From positions 1,426,001-1,490,000 of the forward strand of contig CANMBD010000001.1 in assembly GCA_947495985.1 (NCBI GenBank): a stretch of 64,000 bases of DNA, given 5' to 3'. Position 1 is the first letter of the stretch. Each line of letters starts with the position of its first letter. Of this stretch, positions 24,519 through 33,534 are shown piece after piece. The DNA is from an uncultured Sphingomonadaceae bacterium (GTDB taxonomy: Bacteria; Pseudomonadota; Alphaproteobacteria; Sphingomonadales; Sphingomonadaceae). Made by a program: the position numbers and the translations under genes. The notes below the pieces were generated by a model, which was not told the origin of the DNA, did no database searches, and saw only the letters and a program-made list of their open reading frames with translations.

Positions 24519-25034
24519 TTACGCGGCCAGCAGACCTGAAAGAGACTGAGAGACGGCTAGTCCGATCAAGACAATTGCCAAAATGCCGACAGTCATGCCC
24601 ACAATGATGGCCAGTCTTTGAACGGTACCAAGCTCGCCACTCGGTTCCTTCAGGGCTTGCAACCAAAGGTTCGATTCATGGGTGGAATTAAAGTCGTATG
24701 GTACGGCTGCTTCTTCCAACATGAACGACTCTGCTTGTTCGCCCTGACTTGCTTTTGCCGCGAGATCGGGTTCGGATGGAAGATAGGCTGGATCATATAT
24801 GATCCGATCATAGTCGCCAGCAGCCCGTGCAAAGACGATTGCTGCCTGATCGCGCGTCGCTACGTCCAGCGTCCGCCGGGCGCTATCCAGCCGCTGATCC
24901 ACAGCTGGTTTGGATATGTTCAAAATCCGGGCGATTTCTTTTGATGATTTTCGTAAGACAACAAGATGCAGGCATTCACGCTGCTTCTCAGTCAGTTTTG
25001 CAACACGCTCGGCTTCGATTTCAAACTGGTCCAC
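24519..25034 (-). CDS. LuxR-type HTH protein with C-terminal membrane anchor
   Basis: 171 residues. The N-terminus is a LuxR/sigma-region-4-like HTH (LTEKQRECLHLVVL at 14-27, SSKEIARILNISKPAVDQRL at 30-49). The middle is acidic. A single membrane helix closes the protein (LAIIVGMTVGILAIVLIGLA, 141-160), leaving almost no periplasmic tail. It starts with GTG after a GGGGGTAACC site. This layout suggests a DNA-binding protein held at the membrane, possibly released or gated by partners. No receiver or ligand domain is present. Confidence 0.8.
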   Translation of the reverse strand: MDQFEIEAERVAKLTEKQRECLHLVVLRKSSKEIARILNISKPAVDQRLDSARRTLDVATRDQAAIVFARAAGDYDRIIYDPAYLPSEPDLAAKASQGEQAESFMLEEAAVPYDFNSTHESNLWLQALKEPSGELGTVQRLAIIVGMTVGILAIVLIGLAVSQSLSGLLAA

Positions 25035-25377
25035 TGGTTACCCCCACGAACTAAGGCGAATATAGTTTCACATTCAAAGATAGGCAACTGGCTAAAAGAC
25101 CATATATAATTTCGACAAACCCGCCATTAACTTCAACCAATAGCAAATTGCCCCAAAGACAAGGTCCGCGAAGGAAAATACTCTGGGACCGGTCTCAACG
25201 ATGTTGAAAGTACATGTCAGCGTTACAGTTTGATAACATTATGAAATATTGTTCTTCGGGGATAAATTTTTTGACAGTCTACGTTCATATTTAAACCGCT
25301 ATCAAGATAGCTGGGAGCGATGAGCCTTTGATCTCGGGATATTTCATGGGGGCCTTCAAAGCAGGGGATGATATGTG
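25035..25377. other. Divergent intergenic interval between HTH gene and small paralogue
   Basis: AT-rich 343-bp region that should hold promoters for the minus-strand HTH gene and the plus-strand 52-residue gene. I could not assign a clear promoter or operator. Confidence 0.4.
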
Positions 25378-25536
25378 ATGAGCAGTTCAGAACACATAAA
25401 TTTCGAAGATGGCGCATCTCAAACGGCCGAAATCGTAACCCTGCTGGAGCAGATATTGGCAGAATTTGACGCCATGGAGCTTACAGTGCCGGCAATAAAA
25501 ATTGCCGAAGCGATTGATTGTCTAAAACAGCCATAA
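25378..25536 (+). CDS. Very small protein (52 aa), paralogue of the 22104 gene
   Basis: ATG at 25378 after an AGGGGATGATATGTG ribosome region; 52 codons and a TAA. The sequence IVTLLEQILAEFD ... AIKIAEAIDCLK aligns with the 22104 gene product over about 35 residues. It is acidic and helical with no signal peptide. The shared pattern between two separate loci supports real coding. Function unknown. Confidence 0.6.
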   Translation: MSSSEHINFEDGASQTAEIVTLLEQILAEFDAMELTVPAIKIAEAIDCLKQP

Positions 25537-25835
25537 TCCCATCTGCTCTGCTTCATTCAGCCACTGAACAATATCAAAAACTAAAAAGTTGCGATGACTG
25601 TTAATCGGGATTTGAAAGCGCCGTTAACTTATTCAGGCACTTTCAGCTGCCTAAAACTTGTTAGGCGCCGCATTAATCATCCCCACAATGAGCGGTTGCT
25701 TTAACACGAATTGGAAAGGGGCGATTTTTGTTTGCTGGTCCTTACTGGATCGCCCCTTTTTCAAGCTCCAAAAATGTTGATATCCCGCTTATAGCCTGGC
25801 CAATATTGCCAGTGATTTGAGCATGGCTGCTGTGT
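25537..25835. ncRNA. Candidate structured RNA or 3' UTR ending in a terminator
   Basis: No ORF. The stretch contains GCCTAA-AACTTG-TTAGGC (25649-25666), competing with AGGC at 25635-25638, and ends in a terminator hairpin (25714-25761). It could be the 3' untranslated region of the small gene or an independent small RNA. No known RNA family was recognised. Confidence 0.3.
25714..25761 (+). terminator. Terminator hairpin between the 25378 gene and dnaJ
   Basis: AAAGGGGCGAT (25715-25725) pairs with ATCGCCCCTTT across a 23-base loop and is followed by TTTTTC on the plus strand. On the minus strand it has only a short T run, but it may also end dnaK-dnaJ transcripts. Confidence 0.7.
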
Positions 25836-26987
25836 CTAGTCGGCCAGGCCGTCCCAGGCCTCCTTGATTTTTGAAAAGAAACCGCTGCTATTCGGGCTTT
25901 CGTCGCCCGTTTCGGTTTCCTGAAATTCGCGCAGCAGCTCTTTTTGTCGCGCCGACAGCTTGGTGGGCGTTTCCACCTCTATCTGCACAACCATATCACC
26001 ATGGCCGCGGCCCCGCAGAACAGGCATTCCGGCGCCGCGTTGCCTGATTTGCTTACCGGACTGAATGCCAGCAGGGATCCGGATTTCATGTTTGGTACCA
26101 TCAAGACCCGGGATCACAATCTCCCCGCCGAGAGCTGCAACCGAGAAACTGATAGGAGCGCGCGTAAACAGCGTCGTGCCTTCGCGCTCAAAAATATCAT
26201 GGCGTGCCAGATGAATGAAAATATAGAGATCACCGGGAGGAGCACCGCGAGCACCCGCCTCACCTTTGCCGGACAAGCGGATACGGGTACCGCTATCCAC
26301 ACCAGCCGGGATTTCTACTTCCAGGGCCTGCGGCTTATCGACCCGGCCCTCGCCATAACAGACATGGCATGGACTTTCGATCACTTCGCCGCGTCCCTGG
26401 CAGCTTGCACAGGTACGTTCAACAACGAAAAAGCCTTGTTGCGCTCTTACTTTTCCATGGCCGTGACAGGTTGGGCAAGTTTTGACGCCGGTTCCGGGCT
26501 CTGCGCCTGATCCATCGCATTCATCACAACCGACTGAAACATCTATCTCAATCTCTGTTTGCTTGCCATGGAATGCATCTTCCAGCGAAATTTCCATATC
26601 ATAGCGCAAATCTGCGCCACGTGCCGGACCACGCTGTTGCTGCTGACCGCCAAAGCCGCCGCCGGCACCGCCGCCGAAAATTGTCTCGAAAATATCACCA
26701 ATATCATTAAAAGCCGCTCCGCCAAAACCGCCACCGCCGGCATTATTGCCGCCGCCATTGGTAAAGGCCGCATGGCCATATTGGTCATAAGCAGCACGCT
26801 TTTGGGGGTCTTTCAGAACTTCATAGGCTTCGCTGATGGATTTGAACTTCGCCTCTGCGTCGGCATCGCCCGGATTTTTGTCGGGATGATATTTCATCGC
26901 CAGTTTGCGATAAGATGATTTCAGCGTAGCGCCATCGCAGCCGCGATCGACCTGAAGCTGCTCATAATAATCCATTTCGGTTGCCAT
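25836..26987 (-). CDS. dnaJ: Chaperone protein DnaJ
   Basis: Hsp40 co-chaperone that stimulates DnaK ATPase. The 383-residue protein has a J domain with HPD at about 33-35 (KYHPDKNPGDAD), a Gly/Phe-rich linker (GGGGFGGAAFNDIGD region), four zinc repeats (CDECDGSG, CPTCHGHG, CASCQGRG, CHVCYGEG) and C-terminal substrate-binding domains. It follows dnaK by 127 bases; a GC-rich repeat lies in the gap. Confidence 0.97.
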   Translation of the reverse strand: MATEMDYYEQLQVDRGCDGATLKSSYRKLAMKYHPDKNPGDADAEAKFKSISEAYEVLKDPQKRAAYDQYGHAAFTNGGGNNAGGGGFGGAAFNDIGDIFETIFGGGAGGGFGGQQQQRGPARGADLRYDMEISLEDAFHGKQTEIEIDVSVGCDECDGSGAEPGTGVKTCPTCHGHGKVRAQQGFFVVERTCASCQGRGEVIESPCHVCYGEGRVDKPQALEVEIPAGVDSGTRIRLSGKGEAGARGAPPGDLYIFIHLARHDIFEREGTTLFTRAPISFSVAALGGEIVIPGLDGTKHEIRIPAGIQSGKQIRQRGAGMPVLRGRGHGDMVVQIEVETPTKLSARQKELLREFQETETGDESPNSSGFFSKIKEAWDGLAD

Positions 26988-27030
26988 TACTCTGCTTCCC
27001 CCGAAGCTTTACATATACTCAAAAGCTGTG

Positions 27031-27100
27031 CCCCCGCGCAGGCGGGGGCCTCCTCAACCAATGGCGCTTGCCAGAGGAGATTCCCGCCTGCGCGGGAATA
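27031..27100. repeat. GC-rich inverted repeat pair between dnaK and dnaJ
   Basis: CCCCCGCGCAGGCGGGGG (27031-27048) and TTCCCGCCTGCGCGGGAA (27081-27098) are two related short palindromes in opposite orientation, with GGCCTCC and GGAGATT next to them, so the pair can fold into one larger structure. Such CCCGC-CTGC-GCGGG units look like dispersed REP-type elements of sphingomonads. It may modulate the dnaK:dnaJ ratio; that is inference. Confidence 0.65.
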
Positions 27101-27114
27101 CAGCATATGTCGCA

Positions 27115-29061
27115 TTACTCAGCCGCTTTTTCTTTTTTGTCGGAATCTGCGTCGTCGCTATCATCTACCTCGGAAAATTCGGCATCAACCACATCATCAT
27201 CCGCCTTGGCAGCTGCATCGGCCGCTGCTGCATCGGCCGCATCTCCGCCAGCCGCCTGCTCGGCTTCATAGATTTTCTGGCCCATTTGCATGGAAACCTG
27301 TGCCAGTGCTTCTGACTTGGTCTTCATGGCTTCCGGATCACCGCTTTCAATGGCTTCCTTGGTTTCCTTGACCGCTTCTTCGATCTGACCTTTCAGATCG
27401 GCATCAATCTTGTCACCATGTTCGGACAATTGCTTCTCGGTCGTGTGAACAAGACTTTCGGCGTTGTTCTTGGCTTCCGCCTCTTCCCGCCGCTTCTTGT
27501 CTTCTTCAGCAAATTTCTCGGCATCTTCGACCATCTGATCGATATCAGTATCGGTCAGACCGCCAGAAGCCTGGATTTTGATTTGCTGTTCTTTGCCGGT
27601 GCCTTTATCCTTGGCAGAAACGTTCACGATACCATTGGCATCAATGTCAAACGTCACGTCAATCTGCGGTACACCGCGCGGTGCTGGCGGAATGCCAACC
27701 AGATCGAAATTACCGAGCATCTTGTTATCCGCAGCCATTTCGCGTTCGCCCTGGAATACGCGGATGGTTACAGCCTGCTGATTGTCGTCAGCAGTCGAAT
27801 AAACCTGCGATTTCTTGGTCGGGATGGTCGTGTTGCGATCAATCATGCGCGTGAAGACACCGCCAAGGGTTTCGATACCCAATGACAAAGGCGTCACGTC
27901 GAGCAGAAGCACGTCTTTGACATCGCCCTGCAGAACGCCGGCCTGAATAGCGGCACCCATGGCAACAACTTCATCCGGGTTCACACCGGTATGCGGTTCT
28001 TTACCAAAGAATTCCTGCACGGTTTCACGAACCTTGGGCATACGGGTCATGCCGCCGACCATCACAACATCGTCAATTTCCGATGCGCTGATGCCAGCGT
28101 CTTTCAATGCCTTCTTACAAGGATCGAGCGTCCGCTTGATGAGGTCACCGACCAGCTTTTCAAGATCAGAGCGGGTGATCGATTTCACCAGATGCTTGGG
28201 ACCATTTTGGTCGGCAGTGATGAAAGGCAGGTTGACCTCTGTGGTCTGCGCTGAAGACAGTTCAATCTTCGCTTTTTCTGCTGCTTCCTTCAAACGTTGC
28301 AGGGCCAGCTTGTCCTTGGTCAGGTCAATGCTTTCCGCCTTTTTGAAATCATCAGCAAGAAACTCGACCAGCTTGGCGTCAAAATCTTCGCCGCCGAGGA
28401 ACGTGTCACCGTTGGTTGATTTCACTTCAAAAACGCCGTCACCAATTTCGAGGATCGAAATATCGAACGTACCACCGCCAAGGTCATAAACCGCGATGGT
28501 TTTACCATCATTTTTCTCCAGACCATATGCCAGAGCAGCAGCGGTTGGCTCGTTGATGATCCGCAGGACTTCCAGACCGGCAATTTTACCGGCATCCTTT
28601 GTTGCCTGACGTTGAGCATCATTAAAATAAGCGGGAACCGTGATAACGGCCTGTGTCACGGTCTCACCAAGATAGCTCTCGGCAGTTTCTTTCATCTTTT
28701 GCAATGTGAAAGCGGAAATCTGGGCCGGGGAGTAATCTTCGCCGCCTGCTTTCACCCATGCATCGCCATTGGAGCCTTTGACGATTTCATAAGGCACCAA
28801 TTCCATGTCTTTCTTGGTCATCGGATCATCAAACCGGCGGCCGATCAGGCGCTTGACCGCAAAAATGGTGCTTTCCGGATTGGTCACAGCCTGGCGCTTG
28901 GCCGGTTGTCCGATCAGACGCTCACCGTCTTTGGTGAAAGCTACAACGGACGGCGTGGTGCGTGCGCCTTCTGCATTTTCAATAACCTTCGGCTTGCCGC
29001 CGTCCATAACGGCAACACAGCTGTTGGTGGTGCCTAGATCAATACCGATAACTTTAGCCAT
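27115..29061 (-). CDS. dnaK: Chaperone protein DnaK (Hsp70)
   Basis: ATP-dependent folding chaperone of 648 residues. It begins with the canonical nucleotide-binding motif [20 protein letters not shown] and has the actin-like ATPase (about 1-385), substrate-binding domain and a charged C-terminal tail ending KKEKAAE. A heat-shock-type promoter lies at 29167-29194. GrpE and HrcA are encoded separately at 40167-41818. Confidence 0.98.
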   Translation of the reverse strand: MAKVIGIDLGTTNSCVAVMDGGKPKVIENAEGARTTPSVVAFTKDGERLIGQPAKRQAVTNPESTIFAVKRLIGRRFDDPMTKKDMELVPYEIVKGSNGDAWVKAGGEDYSPAQISAFTLQKMKETAESYLGETVTQAVITVPAYFNDAQRQATKDAGKIAGLEVLRIINEPTAAALAYGLEKNDGKTIAVYDLGGGTFDISILEIGDGVFEVKSTNGDTFLGGEDFDAKLVEFLADDFKKAESIDLTKDKLALQRLKEAAEKAKIELSSAQTTEVNLPFITADQNGPKHLVKSITRSDLEKLVGDLIKRTLDPCKKALKDAGISASEIDDVVMVGGMTRMPKVRETVQEFFGKEPHTGVNPDEVVAMGAAIQAGVLQGDVKDVLLLDVTPLSLGIETLGGVFTRMIDRNTTIPTKKSQVYSTADDNQQAVTIRVFQGEREMAADNKMLGNFDLVGIPPAPRGVPQIDVTFDIDANGIVNVSAKDKGTGKEQQIKIQASGGLTDTDIDQMVEDAEKFAEEDKKRREEAEAKNNAESLVHTTEKQLSEHGDKIDADLKGQIEEAVKETKEAIESGDPEAMKTKSEALAQVSMQMGQKIYEAEQAAGGDAADAAAADAAAKADDDVVDAEFSEVDDSDDADSDKKEKAAE

Positions 29062-29166
29062 TTTTCCCTCAATTCAATTTCAAAATATTTTCTGTTCATT
29101 TCCCGTAGTGGGGCAAAATAACCGCCCGGCCCTTTTCGTTTGGCACCGTTACGGCTTCGAATTGGG

Positions 29167-29194
29167 ATATAGGAGGCATTTTCTTGCGCACAAG
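29167..29194 (-). promoter_or_regulatory. Sigma-32 (RpoH) heat-shock promoter of dnaK
   Basis: On the minus strand CTTG, 17 bases, then CCTATAT: an exact fit to the alphaproteobacterial RpoH pattern CTTG-N17-CYTATNT. It gives a leader of about 95 bases before the dnaK ATG. No CIRCE element was seen near it. Confidence 0.75.
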
Positions 29195-29273
29195 TCTTGG
29201 CATCGGGATGCCGAGACCATACATAGGTATAAACATCGTTTTCGAGCCCAAATTCTGGAGTTTTCAGCCAATC

Positions 29274-29744
29274 ATGACAAAACATCTTTCGATATTTTTT
29301 GCTGGCCTTGCTGCGGTTTTTTTGACTTCCTGTGGACAGGGTGATGTCCTGCTTGTGAAGGATGTTGTAGTCAATCTGTCACCGGTGGAGGGTAATCCTT
29401 CGGCTGGCTATGCCACGATTGAAGGCGGACCGGATGACGTTTCGCTGGTCAGCGTGACTGCAGATGACGTGATGCGCATGGAAATGCATGAAACCGTTGA
29501 AGAAAACGGTATGGCGATGATGAAAACACTGGGCAAAGTGCCCATCCCTGCGGGAAAAACCGTCAAGTTTGAACCCGGCGGGAAACATCTTATGATATGG
29601 GGTATCGGCGGCGGTTCTGTCGCGCAGGGTTCGCTCAGAATGATCTTCATATTCTCCAATGATGACCGTATCCAGGTCGATGCCACTATCAAGAAAGCAG
29701 GCGCAGCTGCCGCCGATGACGAAAAAGCAGACAGTACAGAATAA
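29274..29744 (+). CDS. Periplasmic copper chaperone PCu(A)C-type lipoprotein
   Basis: Delivers Cu(I) to cytochrome oxidase in the periplasm in this family. The 156-residue precursor has a lipobox (FLTSC, Cys20) and the family copper-site residues: MEMHE near 69-73, MAMM, and the later H-L-M triad (GGKHLMIWG). I chose the ATG at 29274, just before the signal peptide; the open frame from 29184 overlaps the dnaK promoter. It stands divergent from dnaK and ahead of a metallopeptidase-like gene. Confidence 0.85.
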   Translation: MTKHLSIFFAGLAAVFLTSCGQGDVLLVKDVVVNLSPVEGNPSAGYATIEGGPDDVSLVSVTADDVMRMEMHETVEENGMAMMKTLGKVPIPAGKTVKFEPGGKHLMIWGIGGGSVAQGSLRMIFIFSNDDRIQVDATIKKAGAAAADDEKADSTE

Positions 29745-29756
29745 GTGATAGTGTAA

Positions 29757-30221
29757 ATGACATCCGCGGCCAGATCAGGACGCCTGCTTACCGAAGCGGA
29801 GATCAATTTGTGCCGATCGGTTTTCGGTGAGGCAATCGACTATCGCACCGTTCAAATATTCAATCGCAAATGGTGGCCCTTTCACCCGAGACGCGTGACA
29901 ATGGCACCAGATGGGAATCTTTGGTTCCACCCCAAAGGCGGATTGTTCCGGGATGACTATGCTCAAACCGACCTCAACCTGCAGGGGCTTTTCATTCATG
30001 AAATGGTACATGTGTGGCAACATCAGCAAGGGGTATTTCTGCCAATCGCGCGGCACCCGTTCTGCCGCTATGATTACAGGCTGATTCCCGGAAAACCATT
30101 TGCAGATTACGGTATTGAGCAGCAGGCCGAAATCGTCCGGCATGACTTTCTGCTCAAGCAAGGCGCGCGGCTAAAAAACGGGTTTCAACCGGAGCAGTTT
30201 ATTGGATTGGTTCCGTTTTGA
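29757..30221 (+). CDS. Metallopeptidase-like protein with HExxH motif
   Basis: 154 residues with HEMVHVWQHQQG at 81-92, an HExxH zinc motif (H81, E82, H85). The upstream block PDGNLWFHPKGGLFRDDY resembles proteins often mis-annotated as Vgr-related in sphingomonads. No signal peptide. It follows the PCuAC gene by 12 bases and may be co-transcribed. Substrate unknown. Confidence 0.7.
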   Translation: MTSAARSGRLLTEAEINLCRSVFGEAIDYRTVQIFNRKWWPFHPRRVTMAPDGNLWFHPKGGLFRDDYAQTDLNLQGLFIHEMVHVWQHQQGVFLPIARHPFCRYDYRLIPGKPFADYGIEQQAEIVRHDFLLKQGARLKNGFQPEQFIGLVPF

Positions 30222-30242
30222 TTATGACTAATTACTATTCGC

Positions 30243-30267
30243 GTGTTCCGCACTTGATGCGGAACAC
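30243..30267. repeat. Inverted repeat between convergent genes (REP-like or terminator)
   Basis: GTGTTCCGC-ACTTGAT-GCGGAACAC, a perfect 9-bp stem with a 7-base loop. It lies between the convergent 29757 and 30287 genes. The CCGCACTTGATGCGG core looks like a common alphaproteobacterial dispersed hairpin. Confidence 0.6.
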
Positions 30268-30286
30268 AAATTTCCTGACAATCTCT

Positions 30287-30595
30287 CTAGTCAAACAAGT
30301 CTTCCAGAAAAGACTTCCGGCGCTTCTTCTTATATTTCCGGTGGTCATAGCTGTCGCTGTAAATTGTGCGATCTGGCCGGTACGTCTGTTGATGTCGCGG
30401 TATTTCAGCAGGCCGTGACCTTTCGATAATCTTGTCGATTTCGCCGCGGTCGAGCCACACGCCGCGGCATTGAGGGCAGAAATCTATTTCCACCCCTTGC
30501 CTTTCACTGATCGTTAGACTGACATGACAAACCGGACAGGGCATGGCTGGCCCTGTTTGCCGGGCGGGAGACCCATCGGGCGAGTGAGAGTTCAT
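30287..30595 (-). CDS. TFIIB-type zinc-ribbon protein
   Basis: 102 residues from an ATG preceded by GCAGGAAA. It has two CxxC pairs: CPVCHVSLTISERQGVEIDF and CPQCRGVWLDRGEIDKII, the zf-TFIIB-like arrangement with the WLDRGEID signature. The C-terminus is strongly basic (DHRKYKKKRRKSFLEDLFD). A small conserved protein of unknown role. The open frame extends further upstream, but that part has no family similarity. Confidence 0.8.
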   Translation of the reverse strand: MNSHSPDGSPARQTGPAMPCPVCHVSLTISERQGVEIDFCPQCRGVWLDRGEIDKIIERSRPAEIPRHQQTYRPDRTIYSDSYDHRKYKKKRRKSFLEDLFD

Positions 30596-30730
30596 AACAT
30601 TTCCTGCATTGGGTTTGGGAGCGATGGAAACTTGGCGGAAGTCGGGAAATTCATGGTGGGCGGCATGCGCAGGTTTCCGGTGGGGACCGGGGAGTGAAAC
30701 ACGGGACATGCCGCCCAACCATCTGGCCTG

Positions 30731-30904
30731 TTAGGTTGTAACAGGATCCAGTTCGCGCTTTGCAGCGGCGATCTTGTCCTTGATCTTCAGGCGAATGCGC
30801 TTCAGCTGCTGCATTTCCTGTTGCCGGCCAGCGGCGCGGCAATTGTCGATCAAACGGTTAAGCCGGCGGTGGCGTTTTACCAGTTCGTTGACGTAATTTT
30901 TCAT
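30731..30904 (-). CDS. DUF465 (YdcH-like) small protein
   Basis: 57 residues: begins MKNYVNELVKRHRRLNRLID and continues with a basic coiled-coil (QQLKRIRLKIKDKIAAAKRE). This length and the R-rich N-terminus match DUF465 proteins of alphaproteobacteria, which are short, basic, helical and of unknown function. An AGGAGGTCGCCC ribosome site precedes the start. Confidence 0.8.
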   Translation of the reverse strand: MKNYVNELVKRHRRLNRLIDNCRAAGRQQEMQQLKRIRLKIKDKIAAAKRELDPVTT

Positions 30905-31061
30905 GGGCGACCTCCTGGGGGTTAAACTGCTTGATCAATATGTGCCAAGGATGAGCCGATTGATCCAATCGAAACGATTGCGCACCATTCATAGTTTTTT
31001 ACTATGGAAGATATTTAACGGAAATTCGTACCGCCCATGCGAGCCGGTTAGGCCATCAGAT

Positions 31062-32450
31062 TTATGGCAGCAACCCGAGCCGCTTTCGCATCATCCAGCG
31101 GGCCAGCATTAACACCGCCACAATGCCCAGACCACTGGCAAGTCCCGTCCAGACGCCAATGCCTTCCCAGCCCTGCCAGAAGGCAAGTCCAGCGCCGACC
31201 CCGATACCGATGAACCAATAGCCCATCAGCGCAAAGACCATCGGTACAGTCGTATCATGAAGCCCGCGCAGCATCCCTGCCCCGACCACCTGCGCTCCAT
31301 CGACAATCTGGAAGATCGCCGCAATCGCCAGAAAACTGACGGCCAGGGCCGCGACCTTCTCATTGCCGGGCGCACTGGCATCGATGAAAATTGAAATCAG
31401 GAAATTCGGCGCGAGCACAAAGACAAGAGCCATCGCCGCCATGAACGATGTCCCCAGTACAAAACTAACCCAACCTGCGCGCGTAATCCCGGCATGGTCG
31501 CGGCGGCCGTACTGGATGCCCACGCGCACTGTGGCCGCCTGCCCCAGTCCCATCGGCACCATGAAGGTCAGCGACGCAAGCTGCAGCGCGATGGCGTGGG
31601 CCGCGACGGACTCCGCGTTTATCAATCCCATCAGCAAGGCGGCCAAGCCAAATACCGACCCTTCCAATCCCATGGTTACACCGATCGGCAAGCCCAATTT
31701 CCACAGCGCGCGATAGCGCTGCCAATCCGCGGCCCAGAATCGCCCGAATAGATGGTAGCGGCGAAAGCGTTTGTGGAGAATAACCACCAGAGCCATGCCG
31801 CCGAACATCAACAGGTTCGTCATCACGCTGCCAATACCGGCCCCGATAACACCAAAAGCGGGCACTCCGAATTTTCCGAAGATCAGGGCGTAATTGAACA
31901 GGGCGTTGGCGAGAACCGCGATCACGCTGATGATCAGTGCCCAAACCGGTTGCTCCAGCGCCGAAACGAAGTTCCTCAGGATGATGAAACCCAGAAACGG
32001 TAATATCGACCACATATAGGCTGAAATATATAAACCGGCATTGTGCGCCAGATCGGGTTGCTGACCGAAATATACCAATATGCTCTCGGTGTTCCACAAC
32101 AGCATCCAGAAGGGTATGATAACAGTGACAGCGGTCCAGATCGCCTGCCGGAATGTCCGGCGCACATCGCGCACACTATGGCTCATGCGGCCAATTTCGC
32201 TGGCCATCATCGGCGCCGACGCGGTCACCAGACCCATGCAGAAAATCGCGCAGCTCATGGCGAGGTTAAAACCGAGCGTCGCCGCCGCCAGTTCACGCGC
32301 ACCGAGCCAGCCGATCATCAAGACATCTGTGGCGCCAATGAGCGCCATAGTCAGATTGGACAGGATCAGCGGCCAGGCGAGTTTCAGCGTCGTGCTCGCC
32401 TCATGACGCCACGGATTTGGTGCTGAAAAAGACTGCGCTGCACTAACCAT
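31062..32450 (-). CDS. MATE family multidrug/Na+ efflux transporter
   Basis: 462-residue inner-membrane protein with twelve predicted helices in two homologous halves, typical of NorM-like MATE pumps that exchange cationic drugs for Na+ or H+. The N-terminal half holds LAWPLILSNLTMALIGATDV near 24-43; the second starts near KLGLPIGVTMGLEGSVFGLA. It has no clear neighbour partner. Substrate unknown. Confidence 0.92.
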   Translation of the reverse strand: MVSAAQSFSAPNPWRHEASTTLKLAWPLILSNLTMALIGATDVLMIGWLGARELAAATLGFNLAMSCAIFCMGLVTASAPMMASEIGRMSHSVRDVRRTFRQAIWTAVTVIIPFWMLLWNTESILVYFGQQPDLAHNAGLYISAYMWSILPFLGFIILRNFVSALEQPVWALIISVIAVLANALFNYALIFGKFGVPAFGVIGAGIGSVMTNLLMFGGMALVVILHKRFRRYHLFGRFWAADWQRYRALWKLGLPIGVTMGLEGSVFGLAALLMGLINAESVAAHAIALQLASLTFMVPMGLGQAATVRVGIQYGRRDHAGITRAGWVSFVLGTSFMAAMALVFVLAPNFLISIFIDASAPGNEKVAALAVSFLAIAAIFQIVDGAQVVGAGMLRGLHDTTVPMVFALMGYWFIGIGVGAGLAFWQGWEGIGVWTGLASGLGIVAVLMLARWMMRKRLGLLP

Positions 32451-32598
32451 AAAAGCCCGTTAGCCGAGCAAAGCGGGAGGCGCTAGCGAAACTCTGCAAG
32501 AAATAGGTGTGGGAACATAGGTGCCGGCAATTGATGCAAAGCTATGATGCTCTTAATCATCTACTGACATAGTGTCGGCAATATCCCGAAAGTGGACG

Positions 32599-33534
32599 CT
32601 AAAACCAAAACCGCAGGCCTACCACATAATTGGTGACGCTCGGGTCTTCTCCATCGGCGATGGCAAAATCGCGACTGCCGCCAAGCTTCCATTCCTGCTC
32701 GATGCCGATATAGGGACCAAATTCCGGAGTGATTTCATAGCGCAGGCGCAGACCTGCCTCGATGCTGTCGATACCTGAACCAGTTTCCAGCTCGGGAATA
32801 TCCTGAGCCGATAAATTGATTTCAGCGCGAGGCTGCAAGATAAGTTTTTGCGTTACGCGGTGGTCATATTCGCCCTCTATGCGGACTGTCAGATCGCCCT
32901 TGTTAGAGAGAAAAGACGCGATATCGATTTCGAGAAAATAAGGCGCAACGCCTTGGGCACCAACCACCAGATGTGTGCGTTCAGGCCCGTGAAAATCTTG
33001 TCGGATACCGGCCTGGAGATCAAAAAATGGGCCAATCGCATGACTCCAAAGTGCTTGTACTTCGGCCTGTTCTATGGCCTCGCCAAAACTACCTTCGCCT
33101 TCGCTCTTGAACCAGAATTTATCGGTGTCATTGCCGTAATAGCCTTGGACATCCCAGAGGTAACCATCCTCTCCTTCTCGTGCCCGATATTCAAGGCGAT
33201 CTCCCTGAAACCAGAAGAGCGACATATTGCCGTGTTCGTTATAGAGCGCCTCGCGCGATGCCCGCATGACATCTGCTCCCCAAATTGCGTCGGCAGCATT
33301 GGGTGGACCAGATTGCGTCGGCGGCGTTTGTGGCATGGGTTTTGGTCCCATATCATGGCCTGAATGGTCGCCATGATCGGTTCCGCCAGCGTCTTCCTTG
33401 CCATGATCCATTTTACCATGATCCATTTTACCGTGATCGACTTTACTATGGTCCATCTGGCTGTGATCCGCTTGCGCCAAAACAGGTGAGCAGATCATGG
33501 CTAGTGCCGACACTATAAGAAGCCGCTTTTTCAT
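32599..33534 (-). CDS. copB: Copper resistance protein B (outer-membrane)
   Basis: 311 residues: a signal peptide (LLIVSALAMICSPVLAQA), a His/Met/Asp-rich segment with repeated DHSKxDHGKMDHG units that can bind copper, then a beta-barrel domain that ends in Phe (VVGLRFWF), as in outer-membrane proteins. Its start overlaps the copA stop by four bases. CopA and CopB together give copper tolerance in Proteobacteria. Confidence 0.93.
   Translation of the reverse strand: MKKRLLIVSALAMICSPVLAQADHSQMDHSKVDHGKMDHGKMDHGKEDAGGTDHGDHSGHDMGPKPMPQTPPTQSGPPNAADAIWGADVMRASREALYNEHGNMSLFWFQGDRLEYRAREGEDGYLWDVQGYYGNDTDKFWFKSEGEGSFGEAIEQAEVQALWSHAIGPFFDLQAGIRQDFHGPERTHLVVGAQGVAPYFLEIDIASFLSNKGDLTVRIEGEYDHRVTQKLILQPRAEINLSAQDIPELETGSGIDSIEAGLRLRYEITPEFGPYIGIEQEWKLGGSRDFAIADGEDPSVTNYVVGLRFWF

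Noticed and set aside
29034-29285. Minus-strand open frame overlapping dnaK start
   Set aside because: Covers the dnaK heat-shock promoter and 5' leader.
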